From Zobellella iuensis (GTDB lineage Bacteria > Pseudomonadota > Gammaproteobacteria > Enterobacterales > Aeromonadaceae), in contig NZ_JAERTZ010000025.1 of NCBI RefSeq assembly GCF_016746085.1, forward strand, positions 588,844-652,843: 64,000 nt of DNA, given 5' to 3'. Of the stretch, positions 28,104-34,950 are shown in pieces. A program made the position numbers and the translations under genes. Numbering within the stretch: the first letter of the stretch is position 1; each line of letters begins with the position of its first letter. A model generated the notes under the pieces. It did no database searches. It worked only from the letters and a program-made list of their open reading frames with translations, and was not told the DNA's origin.

Positions 28104-28170
28104 GGCCCGATTTATTCAAAAACCATGCCGTTTTTGTACGGCAGAACCGGCACAACCCGATGCTCTCGTC
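28104..28170. other. Short gap between the ATPase gene and flrB
   Basis: It holds a 6-bp stem hairpin (TGCCGT, 6-base loop, ACGGCA, at 28127-28144) that could act on transcripts from either side. No RNA gene or clear promoter is visible. Confidence 0.4.
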
Positions 28171-28290
28171 GGGTCGAATTTATTCGACCGAACCCCGGCG
28201 CCGGTGTAACCCCGTTCGTAGGGTCGAATTTATTCGACCGGACCCCGGCGCCGGTGTAACCCCGTTCGTAGGGTCGAATTTATTCGACCA
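28171..28290. repeat. Three 50-bp tandem copies with a GGTCGAA/TTCGACC palindrome
   Basis: The palindrome GGTCGAATTTATTCGACC starts at 28172, 28222 and 28272, an exact 50-bp period, with the spacer (CCCCGGCGCCGGTG, itself palindromic) conserved. The last copy overlaps the end of the ATPase gene, supplying its final Leu-Val-Glu-stop codons. Related palindromes occur at 48.9, 53.1-53.5 and 54.6 kb. Confidence 0.9.
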
Positions 28291-29863
28291 GTTCCCGCTC
28301 GAAGGCGACGATTTGCCGCTGCCGGCGGGAGAATTCCACGCCAATCAAATGGATGGGCTTGCCGCTGGCGCGGTATTTGTCGGCGTAGTCCTTCTGCTTC
28401 AACTGGGCCAGGGCGCTGCCTTCCGGCACCTGCTCCACCACCTTGAATTCGAACAGGTAAATTTGGCCGTTAAAGTCCACCGCCATGTCCACCTTGCCGG
28501 TGTTGGAGGCGTCTTCCACCGTGACCCTAAGACCCAGGGCGGCGATGTGGCTGTAGAACACGCTGGCGTAGTGGCCTTCGTATTTGGCGATGGGGTTGTT
28601 GCGGTACCAGTCGTGGGGCAAGGCGGCGAACAGGGATTTGAAATGTTGCTCCAGGCCGGCGAAGTCGTTGTCCCGCAGCAGGCCGGGCAAGGCAATCAAC
28701 TGCTCGTCGCTGATGGCTTCCTCCACCCCCAGCACCGGCAGCAAGGCTTCGTTCAGGCTGGTTTCCACCTCGAAGTTGGGAAAGCCGAGCTGGTAGACGT
28801 GCTTGCCGGGGAGCAGGGCCTGCACCTTTTTAATGGTGAGGTAACCGGCCTGGAACATCAGCGCCTCGGTACTGATATCGTCCACGTCGAAGCGGGACAG
28901 CAGCGCCTCCCGGGTATTCATTTTGGTCAGGCTGGGGCTGTACAGGCCCCGCTCCGCCAGCAGTTTGACCAGAAAGGTAGGGGTGGCGGTTTCAAACCAG
29001 TAGGGGCGAAATTCCCGCTTCTGGAACAGCAACAGCACATCGAAAGGGTTGTACACCGGCTCACCGTCCCAGTTGTAACCGTTGTACCAGGCCTTGATCT
29101 GCTCCCGGTCCAGCCCCGGCAGCTCGGGGGCGAACACGGTATCCAGATCCTGCTCGGTGTAGCCACAGATGGCGCTGTAAGGAGCATCCAGGCTGATGTC
29201 GTTGAGGTTGTTCAGGCCCGAGAACCGGCTGACCTTGCTGAATTTGGACACCCCGGTCAGCAGGCAAAAGCACAGGTGGGGGTCGGCGTCTTTCAGCACC
29301 GAGTACAGGTTTTTCAGCCCTTCGCGCAGCTCGGCGGCGGTGGCCGGGTCGGTGATATTGTCCAGGATCGGCTTGTCGTACTCGTCGATCAGCACCGCCA
29401 CCCGCTCGCCGTGCTGCTGGTGGGCAAGGCGGATCAATTCGCCGAAACGGCCGGCTATGGTCTGGTTGCCAAGCGAAATGCCCAATCGCCCGGCCTGCTC
29501 GTCCAGTTGCTCATGGATATGCTTATCCAGCTCCTGCCGGCTGCGCATCACCCCGCTGCCAAAGCCCAGGCGGACCACCGGGCGGGGGCGGGCCCAGTCC
29601 CACTGGTTATGGATAAACAGGCCATGGAACAGCGACTCTTTCGCCTCGAACAGCTGGTGCAGGGTGTCGAGCAGCAGGCTTTTGCCGAAGCGACGGGGGC
29701 GGGACAGGAAGTAGTAGCTGCCCTGCTCGATCAGTTGGTGGATAAAAGGGGTTTTATCCACATAGTAGTAGCCGCCGGTGCGGATTTTTTCGAAAGATTG
29801 CACCCCGGTGGGAAGCTTGCGTCGTCCTGCCCTGTCAGCCGGAAGAAAGGGGCATTGTAGCAC
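28280..29863 (-). CDS. AAA-ATPase-like / PD-(D/E)XK nuclease-like protein
   Basis: A protein of up to 527 residues of the family that joins an AAA-ATPase-like domain (PF09820 type) to a C-terminal PD-(D/E)XK-like domain (DUF1703 type). The N-terminal LPTGVQSFEKIRTGGYYYVDKT is characteristic; the P-loop is RPRRFGKS and the Walker B is VLIDEYDKPIL. The nuclease-like core is VDMAVDFNGQIYLFEFKV. Function in this family is unknown; many members are numerous, mobile-looking paralogues in one genome. No ATG is available; the GTG at 29863 lacks a ribosome site, so the true start may be up to 15 codons later. It splits flrA from flrBC. Confidence 0.85.
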   Translation of the reverse strand: MLQCPFLPADRAGRRKLPTGVQSFEKIRTGGYYYVDKTPFIHQLIEQGSYYFLSRPRRFGKSLLLDTLHQLFEAKESLFHGLFIHNQWDWARPRPVVRLGFGSGVMRSRQELDKHIHEQLDEQAGRLGISLGNQTIAGRFGELIRLAHQQHGERVAVLIDEYDKPILDNITDPATAAELREGLKNLYSVLKDADPHLCFCLLTGVSKFSKVSRFSGLNNLNDISLDAPYSAICGYTEQDLDTVFAPELPGLDREQIKAWYNGYNWDGEPVYNPFDVLLLFQKREFRPYWFETATPTFLVKLLAERGLYSPSLTKMNTREALLSRFDVDDISTEALMFQAGYLTIKKVQALLPGKHVYQLGFPNFEVETSLNEALLPVLGVEEAISDEQLIALPGLLRDNDFAGLEQHFKSLFAALPHDWYRNNPIAKYEGHYASVFYSHIAALGLRVTVEDASNTGKVDMAVDFNGQIYLFEFKVVEQVPEGSALAQLKQKDYADKYRASGKPIHLIGVEFSRRQRQIVAFERELVE

Positions 29864-29876
29864 AGCGCGGAAAGCC

Positions 29877-31319
29877 CTAATCCCGGCTGATGCCGTACTT
29901 CTTCATTTTTTCCACCAGGGTGGTGCGGCGCATGCCCAGCTGCTCCGCCGCCCTGGCGACGATACCCTCGCTCGCTTCCAGCGCCCGGCTGATCATATCG
30001 ACCTCGATATTGGCCAATACTTCCTTGAGGTTGATGCCTTCGGTGGTGAACGGCGGCACATAGAGATCGCCCTCCCCCTCGGAGCCGGCGTTGAAGTCGA
30101 AGAAAACCTCATTGTCCTCTTCATATGCATCGGGCTGGCGAAAAATGGAGGCCAGGGCCGCCTGTTCATCCATCGCCTCGAACGGCGGCTCGTCCTCGGC
30201 CTCATGGCCGCTACGGTACTTGGCGGGCAAGTCGGCTACCGCCACTTCCCGCCCCGGGCACAGGATAAACATCCGCTCCACCAGGTTGGACAGTTCACGC
30301 ACATTGCCCGGCCAGTGATACCCCTGCAGCGCCGCCACGGCGGCGGCGGAAAAAACCAGATCGGCATCGTGCCCCATGCGGTGGCGGTCGATCAGTTCCT
30401 CCAGCAACAGGGGAATATCCCGCCGCCGCTCCCGCAACGGCGGCGCCACTATGGGAAACACGTTCAGCCGGTAATACAAATCTTCCCGAAAGCGCTGCTC
30501 CAGGATCATGGCTTCCAGATCCCGGTGGGTCGCGGCAATAACCCGCACATTGGCGCTGATGGGCCGGGTGCCGCCCACCCGCTCGAAGGTGCGCTCCTGC
30601 AATACCCGCAGCAGTTTCACCTGCATCGGCAAGGGCATGTCGCCGATTTCGTCCAGAAACAGGGTGCCGCCCTCGGCCAGCTCGAACCGCCCCTTGCGGG
30701 CCGACACCGCCCCGGTGAAGGCGCCTTTCTCGTGGCCGAACAGTTCGCTCTCCAGCAGCTCGGCCGGGATGGCGCCGCAGTTGATGGGCACGAAGGGCCC
30801 CTCGGCCTGCAACGACAGCATGTGGATGGCGCGCGCTATCACCTCCTTGCCGGTGCCGGACTCTCCCAGCAACAGCACATTGGCCTGCTTGTCCGCCACC
30901 TGGCGGATCTGCACCTTGATCTCCTGCATGGCCGGGCCCTGCCCTACCAGGATGCGGTGCAAATCCTGCTCGCGCTGCTCCAGCACCGGCCTGGGCCGCC
31001 AGCGCAGGGCCTGCGACAACAGCCGGGTCAGCTCGTGATAGGTGAGTTGCCCGAGGCAGCCGATAAAATTGGGGCCGGGCGCGTTCAGCGGCAACAGGCT
31101 GATAAACACATGCCGGGAATAACGGCTCACCAGCTCCTGGGGCGCGCTTTGGCATTGCCCCAACAACACGGTCAGTCCCTCTTCCCTGTCCAACCGGGCC
31201 ACCGCCGCCGGTTCGTCATGACTGATCCAGTCAACCTGCATAAACGAAAGAATGGCTTCTAGCTTGCCGCGGCGATCCTGGTCGCCGTCAATAATCAATA
31301 TTTTGCCGAAGGAACCCAT
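29877..31319 (-). CDS. flrA: Master flagellar regulator FlrA (FleQ), sigma-54 activator
   Basis: A 480-residue enhancer-binding protein that tops the flagellar cascade. The N-terminal receiver-like domain (KILIIDGDQDRRGKLEAIL) lacks the usual phosphoacceptor Asp, as in FleQ/FlrA. The AAA+ domain has Walker A GESGTGKE, GAFTGA and TLFLDEIGDMPL. The C-terminal helix-turn-helix is IVARAAEQLGMRRTTLVEKM. In FleQ this domain also binds cyclic di-GMP and FlhG/FleN. It is transcribed away from the pse island. A good ribosome site is not obvious at the chosen ATG. Confidence 0.95.
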   Translation of the reverse strand: MGSFGKILIIDGDQDRRGKLEAILSFMQVDWISHDEPAAVARLDREEGLTVLLGQCQSAPQELVSRYSRHVFISLLPLNAPGPNFIGCLGQLTYHELTRLLSQALRWRPRPVLEQREQDLHRILVGQGPAMQEIKVQIRQVADKQANVLLLGESGTGKEVIARAIHMLSLQAEGPFVPINCGAIPAELLESELFGHEKGAFTGAVSARKGRFELAEGGTLFLDEIGDMPLPMQVKLLRVLQERTFERVGGTRPISANVRVIAATHRDLEAMILEQRFREDLYYRLNVFPIVAPPLRERRRDIPLLLEELIDRHRMGHDADLVFSAAAVAALQGYHWPGNVRELSNLVERMFILCPGREVAVADLPAKYRSGHEAEDEPPFEAMDEQAALASIFRQPDAYEEDNEVFFDFNAGSEGEGDLYVPPFTTEGINLKEVLANIEVDMISRALEASEGIVARAAEQLGMRRTTLVEKMKKYGISRD

Positions 31320-31484
31320 AGGGTGAAGACATCCTTTAACTTCGAGAGAGTAATACGTCGAGAATGGGCGGCCCGGTATCCGTTACCCTGATGGCCTGCC
31401 ACCGTGCTTATTGGTTATTGTTCGGTGCCTGTTCGCTCACACCGATGCGCAAAAAATTGTCGCTTGGAGCCGTTACTGCCGGAA

Positions 31485-31507
31485 TTCTGACATAGTCCGC
31501 GTCAGAA
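31485..31507. repeat. Inverted repeat TTCTGAC / GTCAGAA
   Basis: A perfect 7-bp inverted repeat with a 9-base centre (ATAGTCCGC). It could be an operator or a hairpin; no protein can be assigned. Confidence 0.45.
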
Positions 31508-31540
31508 CTCGACCCTCAGGGGGTAGTTTTAGAGGAAACC

Positions 31541-31554
31541 TTGACCAGGATCAA
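31541..31554. promoter_or_regulatory. FNR/Anr-box-like palindrome
   Basis: TTGACCAGGATCAA differs by one base from TTGAT-N4-ATCAA. It lies about 220 bp upstream of flrA and 330 bp upstream of pseB. A chance match is quite possible. Confidence 0.3.
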
Positions 31555-31817
31555 ATGACAACAGCTTGAAATAAGATTGATTGGTTACTTATTCATCTAA
31601 AAAGGTCTTGGAGTTGTCGGAAATTTGGCTCATGCCACCAGAGTGCCCGCAAGAGATAGACCCTAATGGAACAATAACCCAGATGATACACTCGCGGATT
31701 AGCGCCCTGTATACCTGCACGCCGGAGAGTCTGCTTCAGTAAGCCCCACGCATACAAATACCGCCACACCGCCTAACACCTGACCCACATACGGCTCCTA
31801 AGTGTAAAAAGAAAAAT

Positions 31818-31833
31818 TGGCCTTTTTTTTGCA
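31818..31833 (+). promoter_or_regulatory. Sigma-54 promoter for pseB
   Basis: TGGCCTTTTTTTTGCA has GG and GC in exact -24/-12 spacing and a perfect TTGCA, 38 bp before the pseB ATG. It ties the sugar pathway to the flagellar sigma-54 cascade. Its spacer is a run of eight T, so slippage would change the element spacing. Confidence 0.75.
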
Positions 31834-31871
31834 GTAGTCAGCATTAATTTTTACTCGCCAGGCTATAACTC

Positions 31872-32870
31872 ATGTTTGACAACCAGACCTTGCTTATCAC
31901 CGGTGGTACAGGCTCGTTTGGGCATACCTTTGTCCCCATGACCTTAGCAAGGTACAGGGTGAAAAAACTGATCGTTTTCTCCCGTGACGAAATGAAGCAG
32001 TGGGAGATGGCCCAAAAATTCGCCAATGATGAAAGACTACGCTTCTTCATTGGCGATGTGCGAGACAAGGATCGCCTCTACCGCGCCTTGGACGGCGTGG
32101 ATTATGTGGTGCATGCCGCCGCCACCAAGATAGTGCCCACCGCCGAGTACAACCCCTTCGAATGCGTAAAAACCAACATCAACGGCGCCATGAACCTGAT
32201 CGATGCCTGTATCGACAAGGGCGTAAAAGGGGTGGTCGCACTGTCTACCGACAAGGCCAGCAGCCCCATCAACCTGTACGGCGCCACCAAGCTGGCTTCC
32301 GACAAGCTGTTTGTGGCAGGCAACTCCTACTCCGGCGAGCACGGCACCCGCTTTTCGGTGGTGCGTTATGGCAATGTCATGGGCTCCCGCGGCTCTGTCA
32401 TTCCCTTCTTTATGTCCATCAAGGACCGAGGCGTACTGCCCATCACCGATCCGCGCATGACCCGTTTTATGATCTCCCTGGAGCAGGGGGTGGAACTGGT
32501 GTGGCATGCCTTTGAGGACATGGTGGGCGGAGAGATCTATGTGAAAAAGATCCCCTCCATGAAGGTAACGGATCTGGCGCGGGTGGTCGCGCCAGAAGCA
32601 GAGCAGGAAGTGATCGGCATCCGCCCCGGCGAGAAACTGCATGAGCAGATGATAAGCGCCGAAGATGCCTACTACACCTACGAATATCCCGAGCATTTCA
32701 AGATACTGCCCACCATCAATGGTTGGGCCAATTGTAAAAAGCGAATAAAGGATGGCAAGAAGGTGCCGGAAGGCTTTGTTTACGCCAGCGACAACAACAG
32801 CGAATGGATGAGCGATGCCGAGCTGCGGGCCTGGGTTGATGCCAACCGCGAGAAAATTGGGAGCATCTGA
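31872..32870 (+). CDS. pseB: UDP-GlcNAc 4,6-dehydratase (inverting) PseB
   Basis: A 332-residue short-chain dehydrogenase/reductase. The NADP-binding motif is GGTGSFGHTF near residue 11, and the catalytic YxxxK is in INLYGATKLASDKLF. ALSTDKASSP is typical of PseB. It makes UDP-2-acetamido-2,6-dideoxy-beta-L-arabino-hexos-4-ulose, the first step of pseudaminic acid synthesis. First gene of the plus-strand glycosylation island, followed by pseC after 3 bp. Confidence 0.95.
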   Translation: MFDNQTLLITGGTGSFGHTFVPMTLARYRVKKLIVFSRDEMKQWEMAQKFANDERLRFFIGDVRDKDRLYRALDGVDYVVHAAATKIVPTAEYNPFECVKTNINGAMNLIDACIDKGVKGVVALSTDKASSPINLYGATKLASDKLFVAGNSYSGEHGTRFSVVRYGNVMGSRGSVIPFFMSIKDRGVLPITDPRMTRFMISLEQGVELVWHAFEDMVGGEIYVKKIPSMKVTDLARVVAPEAEQEVIGIRPGEKLHEQMISAEDAYYTYEYPEHFKILPTINGWANCKKRIKDGKKVPEGFVYASDNNSEWMSDAELRAWVDANREKIGSI

Positions 32871-32873
32871 ACC

Positions 32874-34028
32874 ATGATCCCCTATGGCAGACAGGACATA
32901 ACCCAGGCCGATGTAGACGCGGTGTTGGCGGTGCTCAACTCCGACTTTCTGACCCAGGGGCCCATGGTGCCCCGTTTTGAGCAGAAAGTGGCGGCCCATG
33001 TGGGCGCCCGGCATGCCCTGGCGGTAAACAGCGCCACCTCTGCGCTGCATATCGCCTGCCTGGCCTTGGGGCTGGGACAAGGTGACTGGCTGTGGACCAC
33101 CCCCATCACCTTTGTGGCCTCGGCCAACTGCGGCCTGTATTGCGGCGCACAGGTGGATTTTGTCGATATCGACCCGCGCACCTACAACCTGTGCCCCCAG
33201 TCGCTGGCCGCCAAGCTGGAAATTGCCGAGCGCGAAGGCCGTCTGCCCAAGGTGCTGGTGGCCGTTCACCTTTGCGGCCAGCCCTGCGATATGGCAGCCA
33301 TTCACAGCCTCGCCCGGCGCTATGGTTTTCGAATCATTGAAGATGCTTCCCACGCCATTGGTGGCAAGTACCGGGGAGAATATATTGGCAATGGCCGCTA
33401 TAGCGACATCACCGTATTCAGTTTTCACCCGGTCAAGATCATCACCACTGCCGAAGGGGGCATGACGCTGACCAACGATGAAGAGCTGGCCCATCGCATG
33501 AACTTGCTGCGCAGCCATGGCATTACCCGGGATGCCGCGCACATGACCCACGAGCCGGACGGCCCCTGGTACTACCAGCAGATTGATCTTGGCTTTAACT
33601 ACCGCATGACCGAGTTGCAGGCCGCCCTGGGCATCAGCCAGATGGATCGGCTGGACGACTATGTTGCCCGTCGCCATCAGTTGGCTCGCCGCTACGATGA
33701 AGTGCTGGCCGACTTGCCGGTGATCACCCCCTGGCAGCATCCGGATAACTACTCCGGCCTGCACCTCTATGTGATCCGCCTGCAACTGGAAAAAATAAGC
33801 AAAACACACCGTGAGGTTTTCGAGACCCTGCGTGCACAGGACATTGGCGTTAACCTGCATTACATCCCGCTACATACTCAACCCTACTATCAAGAAATGG
33901 GCTTCAAGGTTGGAGATTTCCCCGAAGCCGAACGTTACTATCGTGAAGCCATCAGCTTGCCACTGTTCCCTGCTTTTACAGCAGCACAGCAAGAACTGGT
34001 GGTAGAGGCATTAAAAAACTCGTTGTAA
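32874..34028 (+). CDS. pseC: PLP aminotransferase PseC
   Basis: A 384-residue DegT/DnrJ/EryC1-type aminotransferase. The N-terminal MIPYGRQDITQADVDAVLAVL is typical; the PLP lysine is in VFSFHPVKIITTAEGGM, and EDASHAIGGKY holds the cofactor-ring aspartate. It aminates C4 of the PseB product. Directly downstream of pseB. Confidence 0.95.
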   Translation: MIPYGRQDITQADVDAVLAVLNSDFLTQGPMVPRFEQKVAAHVGARHALAVNSATSALHIACLALGLGQGDWLWTTPITFVASANCGLYCGAQVDFVDIDPRTYNLCPQSLAAKLEIAEREGRLPKVLVAVHLCGQPCDMAAIHSLARRYGFRIIEDASHAIGGKYRGEYIGNGRYSDITVFSFHPVKIITTAEGGMTLTNDEELAHRMNLLRSHGITRDAAHMTHEPDGPWYYQQIDLGFNYRMTELQAALGISQMDRLDDYVARRHQLARRYDEVLADLPVITPWQHPDNYSGLHLYVIRLQLEKISKTHREVFETLRAQDIGVNLHYIPLHTQPYYQEMGFKVGDFPEAERYYREAISLPLFPAFTAAQQELVVEALKNSL

Positions 34029-34062
34029 AACGACATTAGTTGCAACGTTGGAGCCTGTAATC

Positions 34063-34950
34063 ATGAATGCCTCTCTCTACATGGACAGAATCGCACTGGG
34101 CACGGTACAGTTTGGCTTGCCCTACGGAGTGGCCAATGCCGGAGGCCAGGTTTCAGCCGACGAGGTCTCCCGGATTTTGCACTCCGCTCGCATAGCCGGT
34201 GTCACAACCCTGGACACGGCCATTGCCTATGGCAGCAGCGAGGCCGTTCTTGGCCAAAACGATCTCAGCGGCTTTTCAGTGACCACCAAGCTGCCCGAAA
34301 TACCAGAAGGATGCTTCGATTTACCACAGTGGGTTCATGCCCGTATCCACGAATCCTGTACCCGACTGGGTGTAAGAACACTGGATGGTGTGCTGTTACA
34401 CAGACCGGCTCAATTGCTTGATGAGCGGGGTCAGGTACTGTACAAAGCTCTAACCTCCCTTAAAGAGCAGGGTCTGGCTCAACGTATCGGGGTATCCGTC
34501 TATGGTCCTGAAGAGCTGGATGCATTGTGCCCTCAGTACCACTTCGATCTGGTACAGGCACCTTTCAACGTGCTTGACCGACGTATGCAGACATCAGGCT
34601 GGCTGACACGTTTAAAGCAGTCTGGCACGGATGTGCATGTCCGCTCGGTATTTCTTCAAGGCCTGTTGCTGATGAACAGACATCAGAGGCCAGCCAAATT
34701 TTCTCCCTGGACATATCTGTGGGATACCTGGCAACAATGGCTTGAAGAGGAAAATCTGACGCCCCTGCAAGCCTGCCTGCGCTTCGTTCTGGGCACGGCC
34801 CATATAGAAAAGATAGTGGTGGGGGTGGACAATCTGGCACATTGGCAGCAAATACAGCAAGCCGCAACCAGTCACCTTACAGTTTTGCCAGATACTTTGT
34901 CTTGTGAAGATCCATTGTTGTTAAACCCCGGCCATTGGAACAAATTATGA
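34063..34950 (+). CDS. Aldo/keto reductase in the pse operon
   Basis: A 295-residue aldo/keto reductase fold. It begins LYMDRIALGTVQFGLPYGVAN and has the catalytic tyrosine in LDTAIAYGSSEAVLG, the lysine in VTTKLPE and the histidine in DGVLLHRP. Such reductases accompany some nonulosonic-acid clusters but are not one of the six core Pse enzymes; its substrate is unknown. The ATG at 34063 has GGAG nine bases upstream; a TTG at 34048 is the only longer start. Its stop overlaps the next ATG (ATGA). Confidence 0.88.
   Translation: MNASLYMDRIALGTVQFGLPYGVANAGGQVSADEVSRILHSARIAGVTTLDTAIAYGSSEAVLGQNDLSGFSVTTKLPEIPEGCFDLPQWVHARIHESCTRLGVRTLDGVLLHRPAQLLDERGQVLYKALTSLKEQGLAQRIGVSVYGPEELDALCPQYHFDLVQAPFNVLDRRMQTSGWLTRLKQSGTDVHVRSVFLQGLLLMNRHQRPAKFSPWTYLWDTWQQWLEEENLTPLQACLRFVLGTAHIEKIVVGVDNLAHWQQIQQAATSHLTVLPDTLSCEDPLLLNPGHWNKL

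Larger units (their letters stand above)
31320..31871. other. Divergent intergenic region between flrA and pseB
   Basis: About 550 bp without a convincing gene. It must carry the flrA promoter (minus) and holds the pseB sigma-54 promoter (31818-31833), an inverted repeat at 31485-31507 and an FNR-box-like sequence at 31541-31554. Base composition falls from the GC-rich flagellar level towards AT-rich near pseB. No clear sigma-70 boxes for flrA could be assigned. Confidence 0.7.

Noticed and set aside
28115..28130. Sigma-54 promoter for flrB
   Set aside because: CGGCATGGTTTTTGAA has the right GG position but lacks the invariant GC, and it would start transcription at or inside the flrB start codon.
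34335..34523. Small frames within the aldo/keto reductase and neighbouring genes
   Set aside because: They overlap a well-supported gene in other frames and have no own ribosome site or conserved motif.
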